64,000 nt of DNA from Mycolicibacterium komossense (GCF_025822605.1 NZ_JACKTY010000012.1:248001-312000), one strand, 5' to 3'. Positions 8,455-18,935 are shown, counted from the stretch's first letter. Made by a program: numbers and translations. The notes: a model not told the origin generated them from the letters alone.

Positions 8455-9149
8455 GGTGTCGATGCTACGCGTGCGCTGCTGTGTTGGCGGACCGCCAGGT
8501 CGCCGTCGAGTGCGTCACACACCGCATCGGCCACCGCTGCCCGGACATCGTCGACATGTACCGGCCGGCCCAATTCCGCTGTCAGCGATGTGACGCCGGC
8601 ATCGGCGATGCCGCACGGAACGATCGCACCGAAACCAGCCAGATCGCAGTCACAGTTCAGCGCGAACCCGTGCAGCGTGATGGCCCGCGCCACTCTGATG
8701 CCGACGGCGCCGATCTTGCGGGCCGGGCGAATCTCGTCCGGCGGCAACCAGACTCCGGAGCGGCCGTCCACCCGGCCGGCGTCGAGACCTAAGGCGGCGC
8801 AGACGCTGATCAACGATTCTTCAAGGCGGCGAACGAAATTCACCACGTCGAGTGGCTCGGCCAGACCAACGATCGGGTAGCCGACCAGCTGGCCGGGACC
8901 GTGCCAGGTGATCTTGCCGCCGCGATCGGTGTCGATGACGGGGGTTCCGTCGATCGGTCGCTCATGGGCTTCGGTGCGCCGGCCCGCGGTGTACACCGGC
9001 GGGTGCTCCAGTAGCAGCAGGGTGTCGGGACCGCCGGCCACTCGGGCGTCGGCGACGTCACGTTGCAGCTGCCAGGCGCTCAGGTAGTCGACGCTACCCA
9101 ACTGCCGGACATCGACGGGCGCTGCGCTGGACCGGATAGAGCTCACCAT
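8451..9149 (-). CDS. lipB: octanoyl-ACP:protein octanoyltransferase
   Basis: This 232-aa enzyme transfers octanoate from acyl carrier protein to lipoyl-domain lysines. The conserved block [17 protein letters not shown] is present. The catalytic dyad is K145 (ARKIGAVG) and C179 (VPCGI). ATG 9149 is preceded by GGAGCGG; a much longer frame continues upstream but is Arg/Pro-rich noise antisense-shifted to the next gene. The gene overlaps lipA by four bases and is followed by DUF4191. Confidence 0.97.
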   Translation of the reverse strand: MVSSIRSSAAPVDVRQLGSVDYLSAWQLQRDVADARVAGGPDTLLLLEHPPVYTAGRRTEAHERPIDGTPVIDTDRGGKITWHGPGQLVGYPIVGLAEPLDVVNFVRRLEESLISVCAALGLDAGRVDGRSGVWLPPDEIRPARKIGAVGIRVARAITLHGFALNCDCDLAGFGAIVPCGIADAGVTSLTAELGRPVHVDDVRAAVADAVCDALDGDLAVRQHSSARVASTP

Positions 9150-9169
9150 GCGACCGTACCGCTCCAGCC

Positions 9170-10090
9170 CTAGCTCTGGCCCCGGCGTGCGGTTGCGTAG
9201 GCCAGCGCCTCGCCGATCGTGTCGTGGTGGCATCTGAACCCGGCCCGCTCCAACGCGGCGGGGATGGCCCGCTGGCCGGTCAGCACACCTTCCTCGGCGA
9301 ATTCGCCCAGCGCCGCGCGGATCACGAAAGCGGGGATCGGCAGCGGGGTGGGCCGGTTCAGCGCTCGACCGAGCGCGGCGGTGAACTCGGCGTTGGTCAC
9401 CGGGGCGGGCCCGGTCAGGTTCACCGGGCCGGACAGCTCGCCGTGGAAGATCACGAACAGCAGGGCGCGTACTTCGTCTTCGAGGCTGATCCACGGCATG
9501 TACTGACGCCCATTGCCGAGCCGGGCGCCCAGGCCCAACGAGAACAGCGGACGCAGCCGGCTCAGTATCCCGCCCGATGGGGACAGCACCAGCCCTGTCC
9601 TGGCCAGCACGACCCGGGCTCCCGCCGCTTCGGCAGGGACGGTCGCGGCTTCCCAGTCGATGCAGAGCCTGGCCAGGAAACCTGCTCCCGCAGGGGTGGT
9701 TTCGTCAACAGTCCGATCGCCGGTGTTCCCGTAGAAACCCACCGCACTGGCGTTGACCAGCGTCGGCACCCCGGCCTCGGCCACCGCCGCCGACAGCACC
9801 TCGGTGGGCGTGATCCGGCTGTCCCGCAGACTCTGCTTGAACGCTCCCGACCAGCGACTACCGCCGACGCTCACCCCGCACAGGTTGACGACGGCGTCGA
9901 TGCCGGCCAACCCGGCGGGGTCGAACTCGCCGGTATCGGGGTTCCAATGCAGCTCATCGGCATTCGACGGAGCGCGGCGCACGATGCGCAGCACTCGGTG
10001 ATCGCTGGCACGCAGCGCCGACACCAAAGCCGAACCGATCAGCCCCGAGGATCCCGCGATGGCAATCGCGGCTGGAGCAGTGGCAGCCAC
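9170..10090 (-). CDS. NAD(P)-binding epimerase, SDR type (Rv2216-like)
   Basis: This 306-aa protein has an N-terminal Rossmann motif, [12 protein letters not shown] at about residues 11-22, and the family block [18 protein letters not shown]1731-type C-terminus ends with [18 protein letters not shown]. It matches the TIGR01777/YfcH-like epimerase family and Rv2216 by position. GTG 10090 follows a strong AAGGAGG site. The substrate is unknown. It lies between the E2 gene and lipB on the same strand and is probably cotranscribed with them. Confidence 0.9.
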   Translation of the reverse strand: MAATAPAAIAIAGSSGLIGSALVSALRASDHRVLRIVRRAPSNADELHWNPDTGEFDPAGLAGIDAVVNLCGVSVGGSRWSGAFKQSLRDSRITPTEVLSAAVAEAGVPTLVNASAVGFYGNTGDRTVDETTPAGAGFLARLCIDWEAATVPAEAAGARVVLARTGLVLSPSGGILSRLRPLFSLGLGARLGNGRQYMPWISLEDEVRALLFVIFHGELSGPVNLTGPAPVTNAEFTAALGRALNRPTPLPIPAFVIRAALGEFAEEGVLTGQRAIPAALERAGFRCHHDTIGEALAYATARRGQS

Positions 10091-10118
10091 AGGGGCCTGA
10101 CCTCCTTAAGGGCGGGGG

Positions 10119-11846
10119 TTACAGCCCCAAGTCGGCCTCGAACGCTCCCTCTTCGAGCCTCCGCTTGATAGTGGTCAGGAAACGGCCGGCGTCGGCGCCG
10201 TCGACCAGGCGGTGGTCGTAGGTCAGCGGCAGGTAGCAGACCGACCGGACGCCGATCGACTCGTTTCCGTTCCCGTCGACGACGACCCGCGGACGCTTGA
10301 CGATGGCCCCGGTACCCAGCATCGCCGCCTGGGGCGGAACCAGGATCGGAGTATCGAACAGGGCACCCTGGCTGCCGATGTTGGTGATGGTGAACGTGCC
10401 ACCGGACAGCTCGTCGGGCTTGAGGTTGCCGGAGCGGGCGCGGGCCGCGATGTCGGCGATGGCCCTGGCGAGACCACCGAGCGACAGATCGCCGGCGTTG
10501 TGCACGACGGGGGAGAGCAGACCCTGTTCGGTGTCGACCGCGAAACCGAGGTGCTCGGCGTCGTAGTAGGTGATCTCCTTGGTGTCCTCGTTGTAGCTGG
10601 CGTTCACGTTCGGATGCGCCTTGAGTGCGTCGATCACCGCGACGGCGAAGAACGGCAGGTACGTCAGATTGACGCCCTCGCGCTCCTTGAACGTGGCCTT
10701 GGCGCGGGCGCGCAACGCCACGATCTTGGTCAGATCGACCTCGTGGGTCTGCGTCAGCTGCGCGGTCTGCTGCAGCGACTCCCTGGTCTTCTTCGCGGTG
10801 ATCTGACGGATCCGGTTGGCCTTCTGCGTGGTACCGCGAAGGTGGCTCAACGGGCTCGGTGCCGACGCCGCACCTGCGGCCGGTACCGGAGCGCTCGGCG
10901 CAGCGGTGGGCGCGGCCGGGGGAGCCTTCTTGGCCTCTTCCTGCTGGCTGGCCGCGGCGAGCACGTCCTGCTTGCGGATCCGACCGCCGACACCGGTGCC
11001 CTTCACCGAGGTCAGGTCAACACCGTTCTCCGTGGCCAGCTTTCGCACCAGCGGGGTGACGTAGGGCCCCGAATCGCTGTCGCCGGATTCCTCGGCTTTG
11101 GGTTCTGGTTTCGGTTCTGGTTTCGGTTCCGGCTTGGGTTCTGGTTTCGGCTCCGGTTCCGGTTCCGGTTTCGGCTCCGGCTTGGGTTCGGGCTTGGGTT
11201 CCGGTTTCGGTTCGGGCTTGGGGGCCGGTGTGGACTCGGCCGCAGCGCCCTTGGCGCCGATCTTGGCCAGCTCGCCGCCGACGGCGACGGTGTCGTCCTC
11301 TTCGGAGGTGATGCTGATCAGCGTGCCCGCCACGGGCGACGGGATCTCGGTATCGACCTTGTCGGTGGAGACCTCGACCAGCGGATCGTCGACCTCCACC
11401 GAATCGCCGACCTTCTTCAGCCAGCGGGTCACGGTGCCTTCGGTGACTGATTCGCCGAGTTCGGGCATGACGACCGACGTCGCCTGGCCGCCGTCGGAAT
11501 CCGATGACTCAGCCGCCGGCTCGGGTTCGGGATCTGGTTCTGGTTCCGGCGCGGCTTCGGGTTCCGCTGCCTCCGGCGCTGGAGAGCCGCTGTCGGAGGA
11601 GCCCTCGCCGGCGTCACCGATGACGGCCAGCTCGCCGCCGACCTCGACGGTGTCGTCTTCCTGCGCAACGATCTTGGTCAGCACACCAGCTGCAGGCGAC
11701 GGAATCTCGGTGTCCACCTTGTCGGTCGACACCTCGAGCAAAGGCTCATCGACTTCGACTGTGTCACCTTCTTGTTTCAGCCACCGAGTGACAGTTCCTT
11801 CGGTGACGCTCTCACCGAGTGCTGGCATCTGTACTGAGACGGCCAT
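10119..11846 (-). CDS. dlaT: dihydrolipoamide acyltransferase, E2 component (DlaT/SucB)
   Basis: This 575-aa E2 has two lipoyl domains, each with [12 protein letters not shown]; the first lipoyl lysine is K43 and the second lies near residue 160. A Pro-Glu-Lys linker of about 45 residues and an E3-binding domain ([17 protein letters not shown]) follow. The C-terminal acyltransferase core has the active-site [13 protein letters not shown]. The M. tuberculosis homologue (Rv2215) is E2 of pyruvate dehydrogenase and also serves peroxiredoxin reductase. ATG 11846 has GAGGAG nine bases upstream, which rejects the 33-aa longer reading. The lipA/lipB products lipoylate it. Confidence 0.95.
   Translation of the reverse strand: MAVSVQMPALGESVTEGTVTRWLKQEGDTVEVDEPLLEVSTDKVDTEIPSPAAGVLTKIVAQEDDTVEVGGELAVIGDAGEGSSDSGSPAPEAAEPEAAPEPEPDPEPEPAAESSDSDGGQATSVVMPELGESVTEGTVTRWLKKVGDSVEVDDPLVEVSTDKVDTEIPSPVAGTLISITSEEDDTVAVGGELAKIGAKGAAAESTPAPKPEPKPEPKPEPKPEPKPEPEPEPKPEPKPEPKPEPKPEPKAEESGDSDSGPYVTPLVRKLATENGVDLTSVKGTGVGGRIRKQDVLAAASQQEEAKKAPPAAPTAAPSAPVPAAGAASAPSPLSHLRGTTQKANRIRQITAKKTRESLQQTAQLTQTHEVDLTKIVALRARAKATFKEREGVNLTYLPFFAVAVIDALKAHPNVNASYNEDTKEITYYDAEHLGFAVDTEQGLLSPVVHNAGDLSLGGLARAIADIAARARSGNLKPDELSGGTFTITNIGSQGALFDTPILVPPQAAMLGTGAIVKRPRVVVDGNGNESIGVRSVCYLPLTYDHRLVDGADAGRFLTTIKRRLEEGAFEADLGL
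11098..11230 (-). repeat. short tandem repeats encoding the E2 Pro-Glu-Lys linker
   Basis: Imperfect 6- and 12-base units (variants of GGTTCTGGTTTC on the plus strand) repeat across about 130 bases. They encode alternating Glu-Pro and Lys-Pro pairs. The repeat is in frame and its length could vary between strains by slippage. Confidence 0.8.
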
Positions 11847-12047
11847 GTCTTTTGACTCCTCGAAGGTCAGTCCACGGGTCTTCTCTGGCTTACCACAGCG
11901 TCGTGTACCGAGTAGCGCACCCAGGTCGAATGTCGGCTGAGCCATCCTTTCACTGATGGTCCCAAGTCACTCACTCAGGGTTGCCCGTGAGCTCTGGCAC
12001 TATCGAAACAGGGAGACCCGCCCCCGTGAAAGAGGAGCGCAACCGAG

Positions 12048-12395
12048 TTGGGATTGTTCGACAGGCTCCGGCCCGGTCGTCGTTCGCGCGCTGACGGCCA
12101 GGCCGCCGATCTGAAATACCTGCGCGAGTGGACTGCGCAACGCACCGGTGTCGAGGCTTTTATCGAGCCCAAGACCACTGTCACCGAGCTCACCGTCGTC
12201 CTCGTCGCCAGCGATGGCGAGTGGACGCGTCGTCGCGTCGGCGGAGAAGCCGGGGCGCGCCGACTGTCCGGTGTCCTACAGACCCCCGTCTATGACGTTC
12301 AGAAAGTCGGTTATCCGCAGCGGATGCGCGACTTCGACGCCCGCCGTCGGATCGAGCGCCGCAGGGAGCTGCGCGAGGAGCTCGAAGAAGGCTAG
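12048..12395 (+). CDS. small basic protein of unknown function
   Basis: I do not recognise this 115-aa frame with certainty. It has a basic N-terminus (GLFDRLRPGRRSR), a central region with FIEPKTTVTELTVVLVA, and a highly charged, probably helical C-terminus rich in Arg and Glu from about residue 95. It has no membrane segment and no Cys. TTG 12048 is supported by GAGGAG just upstream. It lies on the ephD strand, 69 bases upstream of ephD, in the gap between divergent dlaT and ephD. Composition and ribosome-binding site suggest a real gene. Confidence 0.65.
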   Translation: MGLFDRLRPGRRSRADGQAADLKYLREWTAQRTGVEAFIEPKTTVTELTVVLVASDGEWTRRRVGGEAGARRLSGVLQTPVYDVQKVGYPQRMRDFDARRRIERRRELREELEEG

Positions 12396-12410
12396 GGTCG
12401 AACCAGTTCG

Positions 12411-12440
12411 ATACCGGCGGTATGAGTTACTTTTCGTAAC
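12411..12440. promoter_or_regulatory. two inverted repeats upstream of ephD
   Basis: ATACCG-G-CGGTAT (12411-12423) and GTTAC-TTTTC-GTAAC (12426-12440) are two adjacent perfect inverted repeats. They lie in the 69-base gap before ephD, upstream of its GGGAGG ribosome-binding site. They look like operator half-sites; no regulator gene is adjacent. Confidence 0.4.
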
Positions 12441-12464
12441 GGTAACTGGGACAGGGAGGTCCAG

Positions 12465-14219
12465 ATGGTGGCGGTGCGATACGTCGACAGCAGCGAGGGT
12501 GTGCGGATCGCCACCTACGAAGAGGGCGTTCCCGACGGCCCCACTCTGGTGCTTACCCACGGCTGGCCGGATTCGCACGCGCTGTGGGACGGCGTCGTGC
12601 CTCTGCTCGCCGACCGATTCCGCATCATCCGTTACGACAACCGCGGCGTCGGCGCATCCACGGTGCCCAAGCCGGTCCGCAGCTACACGATGGAGCGTTT
12701 CGCCGACGACTTCGCGGCCGTCATCACCGAGTTGAGCCCCGGCGTCCCGGTGCACGTGCTCGGCCACGACTGGGGGTCGGTCGCCGTCTGGGAATACCTG
12801 AGCCGGCCGGAGGCGTCCGATCACGTCGCGTCCTTCACCGCGGTTTCGGGCCCGAGTACCGATCACTACGCCGCGTTCATCAGGACCCGGCTGGCGCAGC
12901 CGTACCGGCCGATCCGCTTCGCCAGGGCACTCGCGCTGGCGGCCCGCATGAGTTACTGGATTCCGTTCTCGGTGCCGGTGCTCATGCCCGCGGCGATGCG
13001 CGCCGGATTCGCCCGGCGGATCCAAGCCATCGACACACCGCACTCAGCCAACGGCGGACCGTATCGCGGTGAGAACTTCGACGCCGACGCGGCGAACTCG
13101 CTGAAGATCTACCGTGCCAACGCCATTGGCTCGATCACCCGGGTGCGACGCGACCACTACGTCTCGGTGCCGGTACAGGTGATCTGCGCGGACCGGGATC
13201 CGGTGGTCCGTGGGTATGCCTTCGGCGACGAAAGCCGCTGGGTGTCGAGGCTGTGGCGCCGCGATATCAATTCCGGGCACTGGATGCCGATGTCGCACCC
13301 GCAGGTGCTCGCCCAATCTGTGACCGAGCTCGTCGAGCACCTCGAGGGCGCTCCGGCGGCGCGCGCACTCCTGCGTGCCCAGGTCGGCCGGCCGCGCGAA
13401 TCCTTCGGCGACACCTTGGTTTCGGTGACAGGGGCCGGCAGCGGCATCGGGCGCGAGACCGCACTCGCCTTCGCTCGCGAGGGTGCTGAGCTGATCGTCA
13501 GCGATATCGACGAGGCCGGTGTCAAGGAGACTGCGGCGCAGATCGCCGCCCGCGGTGGCATCGCCCATGCTTACACCCTTGATGTCGCCGACGCCGAGGC
13601 AGTAGAGCGGTTCGCGGACGAGATCTGCGCGGAACACGGCGTGCCCGATGTCGTGGTCAACAATGCCGGCGTCGGCCAGGCCGGCCGGTTCCTGGACACC
13701 CCGCCCGAGCAGTGGGATCGGGTGCTGGACATCAATCTGGGTGGAGTTGTCAACGGCTGCAGGGCTTTTGCGCGCCGACTCGTCGAGCGTGGCACCGGCG
13801 GCCACATCGTCAACGTGTCGTCGATGGCGGCCTACGCCCCGCTGCACTCGATGAATGCGTACTGCACCTCCAAAGCGGCGGTCTATATGTTCTCCGACTG
13901 TCTGCGCGCCGAACTCGACGCTGCCGGTGTGGGTTTGACGACCATCTGCCCAGGGGTCATCGACACCAATATCGTCCACACCACCCGGTTCGACGCCCCG
14001 CCGGAGAAGGCGAAAAAACTCGCCACCCGACGGGCCCAGGCCGAGAAGCTGTTCGCCCTGCGGCGCTACGGCCCCGACAAGGTGGCCGAGGCGATCGTGT
14101 CATCGGTCAAGCGAAACACCGCGATCAGGCCTGTCGCGCCCGAAGCGCACGTCCTCTACGGGGTGTCCCGGGTGCTGCCGCAGGTGCTGCGCAGTACCGC
14201 CAGGGGCGGCGGGCTGTAA
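12465..14219 (+). CDS. ephD: alpha/beta-hydrolase-SDR fusion, EphD
   Basis: This 584-aa two-domain protein has an epoxide-hydrolase-like alpha/beta-hydrolase at about 1-300. Its oxyanion region is LTHGWPDS and the nucleophile elbow is GHDWGS with D102. A short-chain dehydrogenase follows at about 320-584, with cofactor motif TGAGSGIG and catalytic YCTSK. The architecture matches EphD (Rv2214c), which has been linked to mycolic acid metabolism. ATG 12465 follows GGGAGG. It is convergent with pepB and separated from it by a perfect 32-bp palindrome. Confidence 0.93.
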   Translation: MVAVRYVDSSEGVRIATYEEGVPDGPTLVLTHGWPDSHALWDGVVPLLADRFRIIRYDNRGVGASTVPKPVRSYTMERFADDFAAVITELSPGVPVHVLGHDWGSVAVWEYLSRPEASDHVASFTAVSGPSTDHYAAFIRTRLAQPYRPIRFARALALAARMSYWIPFSVPVLMPAAMRAGFARRIQAIDTPHSANGGPYRGENFDADAANSLKIYRANAIGSITRVRRDHYVSVPVQVICADRDPVVRGYAFGDESRWVSRLWRRDINSGHWMPMSHPQVLAQSVTELVEHLEGAPAARALLRAQVGRPRESFGDTLVSVTGAGSGIGRETALAFAREGAELIVSDIDEAGVKETAAQIAARGGIAHAYTLDVADAEAVERFADEICAEHGVPDVVVNNAGVGQAGRFLDTPPEQWDRVLDINLGGVVNGCRAFARRLVERGTGGHIVNVSSMAAYAPLHSMNAYCTSKAAVYMFSDCLRAELDAAGVGLTTICPGVIDTNIVHTTRFDAPPEKAKKLATRRAQAEKLFALRRYGPDKVAEAIVSSVKRNTAIRPVAPEAHVLYGVSRVLPQVLRSTARGGGL

Positions 14220-14224
14220 TCGCT

Positions 14225-14256
14225 CGCAAGCCGTCATCACGTGATGACGGCTTGCG
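14225..14256. terminator. perfect 32-bp palindrome between ephD and pepB
   Basis: The 16-base half CGCAAGCCGTCATCAC is followed directly by its exact reverse complement. It begins six bases after the ephD stop, and pepB ends 90 bases further on from the other side. Allowing a small loop, it gives a stem of 14 bp on either transcript. It is probably a bidirectional, T-tract-less terminator. Confidence 0.75.
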
Positions 14257-14308
14257 CCCGGACACCCTGGCCCGTCCCGGCGGATTTCTGTCCGTTCTGC
14301 GCAACCGG

Positions 14309-14356
14309 TTCGCGGCTAAACCCCTTCGCGGCTAACCCTTTTCGGCTAGCCTTTTT
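14309..14356. repeat. three 16-bp tandem repeats at the pepB 3' end
   Basis: Copies at 14309-14324, 14325-14340 and 14341-14356 share TTCGCGGCTAA followed by a C/T-rich tail; the third has lost CG. The third copy includes the pepB stop codon, so the repeat duplicates the end of pepB into the downstream gap. Confidence 0.7.
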
Positions 14357-15884
14357 CCACGATGTCTTCCAGCACCGCGAACATCGTCCGCGCCGGTACC
14401 CCGGTACCGCCCTTGCCGGTGTATCCCCACGGGCCGCCGGTGTTGTATGCCGGGCCGGCAACGTCGATATGCGCCCATTGCACGCCCTCGGCGACGAACT
14501 CGCGCAGATAGACGCCGGCGACCAGCATGCCGGCGAACCGCTGTCCGCTGATATTGGCCAGATCGGCGACGTTCGACTTCAAATCATCCTTGAGGTCGTC
14601 GGGCAGTGGCATCGGCCAGCCGTTCTCGCCCACGTCCTGCGAGATGGACGCGACGCGATCACGGAACTCGTCGCTGCCCATCACCCCGGGGATCCGCGCG
14701 CCGAGCGCCACCGTCTGGGCGCCGGTCAGGGTCGAGGTCTCCATCAGATAGTCCGGCTTGTCCTCGCACGCCCGCACGATGGCGTCGGCCAGGATCAACC
14801 GGCCCTCGGCGTCGGTGTTGAGCACCTCGACTGTGGTGCCGCCGTACTGGGTCAGCACGTCACCCGGCCGCTGAGCCGTCGAGGACGGCATGTTCTCGGC
14901 CATCGGAACCGTGGCGATGACGTCGATCGGCAGGCCCAGCCGCGCGGCGAGGGCGACCGTCGCGATGACCGCGGCCGCACCGCCCATATCGGAGGTCATG
15001 TGGTGCATCGACGCGGAGGGCTTGATGGAGATGCCGCCGGTGTCGAACGTGATGCCCTTACCGACCAGCGCCACCCGCTTGGCCTTCTTGGGGTTCTTGG
15101 CCAGCACCGACCCGCGGTGGGTCAACCGGACCAGCCGCGGGGGTCGCGACGAGCCCTTGCCTACCCCGACGACACCGCCGTAGCCGTTCTTCTCCAACGC
15201 CTTCTCGTCGAGCACCTCGACCTCCAGGCCGGCGGCCTCGCCGAAAGCCTTGGCACGCTTGGCGAATTCGGCCGGAAAGAGATGGCTCGGCGGCGTGTTC
15301 ACGAAATCGCGGGCGGTGGCCACGGCGGTAGCGGTGGCGGTGGCGCGCTCGGCGAGAGCCTTCGCTCCCTTTGCGGTGGACAGCACCGTGATCTTGCTCA
15401 GGCCCTTGTCGGTCGGGGCCGTCTTCTTGCTCTTGAAGTCGTTGAACCGGTAGGCGCCGAGGATGAGGCCTTCGATGGTCGCAGCGAGATCGAGCTCAGA
15501 GAGCGTGGTGATGACCGTCTCGGTACCCGACAACGACCGCGCGGCGACACCGGCCGCGCGTCGCACAACGTCGGCGGGATACTCGTCGCGCGCCTTGCCG
15601 AGCCCGACCGCCAGCACGCTGCCCACCCGCAACGACGGGACCACCAGGCGGGTCAGTTGTTCGGCGCCCCCCTTGGCGCCCAGCGCGGTCAGCGCGATCT
15701 CGATTTCCCCGATCGTCTCCGCGTCCAGGAACGGACCCGGCACGACGCTGACGGTGGCCTTGGCGTTGTCATCGTCGGAGCCGCTGATCACCGGGACGAT
15801 CAGGACGGCCGATCCGGCGCCGCGTTTTGGCAGCGACGTGGCGACGGTGACGGCGGGGGACTGGTAACCAGGTTCGGTGCTCAC
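14346..15884 (-). CDS. pepB: leucyl aminopeptidase (M17)
   Basis: This 512-aa cytosolic metallo-aminopeptidase has an N-terminal regulatory domain of about 190 residues and a catalytic domain. The catalytic domain has [27 protein letters not shown] and the M17 signature [16 protein letters not shown] 15884 fits AGGGTGA at better spacing than GTG 15893, and yields the expected STEPGY N-terminus. It corresponds to Rv2213. It is divergent from gcvT across a short gap. A dimetal centre and a hexamer are expected from the family. Confidence 0.95.
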   Translation of the reverse strand: MSTEPGYQSPAVTVATSLPKRGAGSAVLIVPVISGSDDDNAKATVSVVPGPFLDAETIGEIEIALTALGAKGGAEQLTRLVVPSLRVGSVLAVGLGKARDEYPADVVRRAAGVAARSLSGTETVITTLSELDLAATIEGLILGAYRFNDFKSKKTAPTDKGLSKITVLSTAKGAKALAERATATATAVATARDFVNTPPSHLFPAEFAKRAKAFGEAAGLEVEVLDEKALEKNGYGGVVGVGKGSSRPPRLVRLTHRGSVLAKNPKKAKRVALVGKGITFDTGGISIKPSASMHHMTSDMGGAAAVIATVALAARLGLPIDVIATVPMAENMPSSTAQRPGDVLTQYGGTTVEVLNTDAEGRLILADAIVRACEDKPDYLMETSTLTGAQTVALGARIPGVMGSDEFRDRVASISQDVGENGWPMPLPDDLKDDLKSNVADLANISGQRFAGMLVAGVYLREFVAEGVQWAHIDVAGPAYNTGGPWGYTGKGGTGVPARTMFAVLEDIVEKG

Positions 15885-15923
15885 GCTGATCACCCTATCT
15901 AGCGCGCACTAAGGTGGTTGGTC

Positions 15924-17021
15924 GTGACTGACAACCTGTTGCAGGGACCACTCGAGGAGCAACACCGCGCGTTGGGCGCCAGCTTCGCCGAATTCGGCGG
16001 TTGGCTGATGCCGGTGTCCTATGCCGGCACCGTGGCCGAGCACACCGCCACCCGCAACGCTGTCGGTCTGTTCGACGTCAGTCACCTCGGTAAAGCGTTG
16101 GTCCGCGGCCCGGGCGCCGCGGAGTTCGTCAATGCCACACTGACAAACGACCTCAACCGCATCGGTGCGGGGAAAGCGCAGTACACCTTGTGCTGCACCG
16201 AAACTGGCGGCGTTGTGGACGACCTGATCGCCTACTACGTCTCCGACGACGAGATCTTCCTGGTCCCCAACGCGGCCAACACCGCGGCGGTCGTGGCCGC
16301 CATGCGCGCTGTCGCCCCCGAAGGCCTGACCGTCACCGACGAGCACCGCTCGTACGCGGTGCTCGCAGTGCAGGGCCCGAAGTCATCCGCGGTACTGGCC
16401 GCGCTCGGCCTGCCCGTCGAGATGGACTACATGGAGTACGCCGACGCCGAGTACGCCGGTGTGCCGGTCCGCGTCTGCCGCACCGGTTACACCGGTGAAC
16501 ACGGCTACGAATTGCTGCCGCCGTGGGATTCCGCGCCGGTGGTCTTCGACGCACTGGTTACCGCGGTCAAAGAGGCCGGCGGCGAGCTCGCCGGGCTGGG
16601 CGCGCGCGATACGCTGCGCACCGAGATGGGGTATCCGCTACACGGCCACGAGCTGTCGCTGGACATCTCGCCGCTGCAGGCGCGCACCGGTTGGGCGATC
16701 GGCTGGAAGAAAGACGCGTTCTGGGGCCGCGATGCGCTGCTCGCCGAGAAGGCGGCCGGGCCGCGCCGACTGCTGCGCGGACTGCGGGTGATCGGCCGCG
16801 GTGTGCTGCGCCCGGATCTGACCGTGCTGGCCGGCGGCAAAACCGTCGGCGTGACCACGTCGGGAACGTTCTCTCCGACACTGAAAGTCGGCATCGCCCT
16901 GGCGCTCATCGACGCCGGGGCCGACATCGCGGACGGCCAAACGGTGACGGTCGACGTGCGCGGTCGTTCAGTGGAATGTGAAGTGGTCAAGCCGCCGTTC
17001 GTGGAGGCGAAAACCCGCTAG
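15924..17021 (+). CDS. gcvT: glycine cleavage system aminomethyltransferase (T-protein)
   Basis: This 365-aa T-protein transfers the methylene group from the aminomethyl-lipoyl H-protein to tetrahydrofolate and releases ammonia. Recognisable blocks are [34 protein letters not shown] and [18 protein letters not shown]. It corresponds to Rv2211c. GTG 15924 has AAGGTGG six bases upstream; TTG 15918 is too close to that site. The H- and P-proteins are not in the window. ilvE follows after 23 bases but has its own leaderless promoter signature. Confidence 0.95.
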   Translation: MTDNLLQGPLEEQHRALGASFAEFGGWLMPVSYAGTVAEHTATRNAVGLFDVSHLGKALVRGPGAAEFVNATLTNDLNRIGAGKAQYTLCCTETGGVVDDLIAYYVSDDEIFLVPNAANTAAVVAAMRAVAPEGLTVTDEHRSYAVLAVQGPKSSAVLAALGLPVEMDYMEYADAEYAGVPVRVCRTGYTGEHGYELLPPWDSAPVVFDALVTAVKEAGGELAGLGARDTLRTEMGYPLHGHELSLDISPLQARTGWAIGWKKDAFWGRDALLAEKAAGPRRLLRGLRVIGRGVLRPDLTVLAGGKTVGVTTSGTFSPTLKVGIALALIDAGADIADGQTVTVDVRGRSVECEVVKPPFVEAKTR

Positions 17022-17032
17022 CGCCCCAGTTA

Positions 17033-17038
17033 TACAAT
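17033..17038 (+). promoter_or_regulatory. -10 element for leaderless ilvE
   Basis: TACAAT is followed by CGACGC and then ATG 17045. The spacing of six bases makes the A of ATG the expected transcription start. No Shine-Dalgarno is present. Confidence 0.6.
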
Positions 17039-17044
17039 CGACGC

Positions 17045-18151
17045 ATGACCAACGGCCACCTCGAGTTCACGCTTGCCCGCACCACGACACCGGCAAGTGA
17101 CGAGGTACGTGCGCAGATCCTCGGCGATCCGGGTTTCGGCCGGTTCCACACCGACCACATGGTCTCTATCGACTACACCGAGGGCCGCGGCTGGCATGAC
17201 GCCAAGGTGCTGCCTTACGGCCCGATCGAACTGGACCCGTCGGCGGTGGTGTTGCATTACGCGCAGGAGGTCTTCGAAGGTCTGAAGGCCTACCGGTGGG
17301 CCGACGGATCTGTGGTGTCGTTCCGCCCTGAGGCCAACGCGGCTCGGCTCCGGACGTCGGCGCATCGGCTGGCGATGCCGGAACTGCCCGAAGAGGTCTT
17401 CATCGAATCGCTGCGGCAGTTGATCGCCGTCGATTCGCAGTGGGTGCCGCCGGCAGGTGGTGAGGCGTCGCTGTATCTGCGGCCTTTCCTCATCGCCACC
17501 GAGCCGGGACTGGGTGTTCGGCCGGCCACCGAGTATCGCTACCTGGTGATCGGTTCACCGGCCGGGGCCTATTTCAAGGGCGGTATCAAACCGGTCAGCG
17601 TCTGGCTGTCCACCGAGTACGTCCGCGCCAGCCCCGGTGGTACGGGTGCGGCGAAGACCGGTGGCAACTACGCCGCATCGCTGCTGGCCCAGGCCCAGGC
17701 CGCCGAACACGGCTGCGATCAGGTGGTGTGGCTCGATGCGATCGAACGGCGCTACATCGAGGAGATGGGCGGCATGAACCTGTTCTTCGTGTTCGGCAGC
17801 GGCGGCACCGCCCGGCTGGTCACTCCGGAGCTGAACGGTTCGCTGCTGCCGGGCATCACCCGGGATTCTCTGCTGCAGTTGGCAACCGACGCGGGCTACT
17901 CGGTCGAGGAACGCAAGATCGATATCGAGGAACTGCGCAAGGGAGTGGCTGCGGGCGAGATCACCGAGGTGTTCGCCTGCGGCACCGCGGCGGTCATCAC
18001 CCCGGTATCGGTGGTCAAGTACGGCGACGGCGAGTACACGATTGCCGACGGAGAACCCGGCGAGGTCACAATGGCACTGCGCGACACGCTCACCGGTATC
18101 CAGCGCGGCACCTTCGCCGACACGCACGGCTGGATGGCCCGGCTCAGCTAG
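17045..18151 (+). CDS. ilvE: branched-chain amino acid aminotransferase
   Basis: This 368-aa fold-type IV PLP enzyme reversibly aminates the oxo-acids of Leu, Ile and Val. The PLP lysine is K204 in [13 protein letters not shown], the same number as in M. tuberculosis IlvE (Rv2210c). The family blocks [22 protein letters not shown] and [13 protein letters not shown] are present. The start has no ribosome-binding site but a perfect leaderless arrangement. It is convergent with cobS. Confidence 0.96.
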   Translation: MTNGHLEFTLARTTTPASDEVRAQILGDPGFGRFHTDHMVSIDYTEGRGWHDAKVLPYGPIELDPSAVVLHYAQEVFEGLKAYRWADGSVVSFRPEANAARLRTSAHRLAMPELPEEVFIESLRQLIAVDSQWVPPAGGEASLYLRPFLIATEPGLGVRPATEYRYLVIGSPAGAYFKGGIKPVSVWLSTEYVRASPGGTGAAKTGGNYAASLLAQAQAAEHGCDQVVWLDAIERRYIEEMGGMNLFFVFGSGGTARLVTPELNGSLLPGITRDSLLQLATDAGYSVEERKIDIEELRKGVAAGEITEVFACGTAAVITPVSVVKYGDGEYTIADGEPGEVTMALRDTLTGIQRGTFADTHGWMARLS

Positions 18152-18159
18152 AGCTGAGC
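18142..18159. terminator. hairpin spanning the ilvE stop codon
   Basis: GCTCAG (18142-18147) pairs with CTGAGC (18154-18159) around the loop CTAGAG, which contains the ilvE TAG. The stem is six base pairs and lacks a T-tract. It lies between convergent ilvE and cobS. Confidence 0.3.
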
Positions 18160-18202
18160 GGCTCGCTGCTCCTCGGCTCCGTGCCTCGGCGGCATCGCCG
18201 AC

Positions 18203-18928
18203 TCAACCTGCCGCCAGGCCCAGCGCCACCAACACCGTTGTCACCTCGACGGCGGCGCCCAGAACGTCACCGGTGATGCCATCGAATCGGCGCACACAGT
18301 GCGCCACCAGTGCGGCGCACACACCGATGGCGACCAGCACCACGACGGGACCCTGCCAGGGGCGAGCAGTCGCGAATCCCGCGGCCACTGCCACGGCGAG
18401 CACCCATGCCGCCACCACCCAACGTGGCTGGGTGCCCGCAACCAGGGCGCCCAACGTGCTGCCGGTGGCGGCCGGCACCGATCGCCGGCACGTCAGCACC
18501 ACGGCCACCCGGCCGGCCGTCACCGCGACGACGATCGCCAGCACACCGGCCTGGGCGAAGGCCAGGCCCTGCAACACGATCGAGAGCACCACCGCGGCGA
18601 CGCCGAACGGTCCGGCCGTCCCGTCGCGCATCACCGCCAGCGCGCGCTCGGGCGGTCCGTAACAGCCCAGGCCGTCGGTGGTGTCGGCCAATCCGTCGAT
18701 GTGCATGCCCCGGGTCAGCAACAACAGCACTGCGACTGCCAGCAGGCCGGCCAGTGGATTGCCTGCGCCGAACAGGGCGCCGGCGCCGACAGTGACGGCG
18801 GCCGCAACGGCCCCGAGAGCCATCCCGACCACCGGCAGTGCGGTCAGCGCGCCCCGGCCGAACGCGCCACCGGCAGGTACCGGCACCACCGTTGCGAACG
18901 CACAAGCCTGTGCCAGTGACCGGATCAC
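18203..18928 (-). CDS. cobS: adenosylcobinamide-GDP ribazoletransferase
   Basis: This 241-aa polytopic membrane enzyme joins adenosylcobinamide-GDP and alpha-ribazole in the last assembly step of B12. The family motif [16 protein letters not shown] is at about residues 73-88, followed by [11 protein letters not shown]. The remaining sequence is Ala/Val-rich helices. It is the last gene of a cobU-cobT-cobS run and is seven bases from cobT. It corresponds to Rv2208; the same enzyme is called CobV in the Pseudomonas nomenclature. Confidence 0.94.
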   Translation of the reverse strand: MIRSLAQACAFATVVPVPAGGAFGRGALTALPVVGMALGAVAAAVTVGAGALFGAGNPLAGLLAVAVLLLLTRGMHIDGLADTTDGLGCYGPPERALAVMRDGTAGPFGVAAVVLSIVLQGLAFAQAGVLAIVVAVTAGRVAVVLTCRRSVPAATGSTLGALVAGTQPRWVVAAWVLAVAVAAGFATARPWQGPVVVLVAIGVCAALVAHCVRRFDGITGDVLGAAVEVTTVLVALGLAAG

Positions 18929-18935
18929 GATGCTC

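Noticed and set aside
11098..11230. Possible CRISPR or VNTR array
   Set aside because: There are no unique spacers; the repeats are 6-12 bases, in frame, and encode a protein linker.
10212..11450. 412-aa open frame on the plus strand opposite the E2 gene
   Set aside because: Its Phe/Gly/Arg repeats are the antisense of the Pro-Glu-Lys linker; no ribosome-binding site or domain supports it.
14241..15902. 553-aa plus-strand open frame opposite pepB
   Set aside because: pepB has the M17 signature and a full-length match; the opposite frame has no motif.
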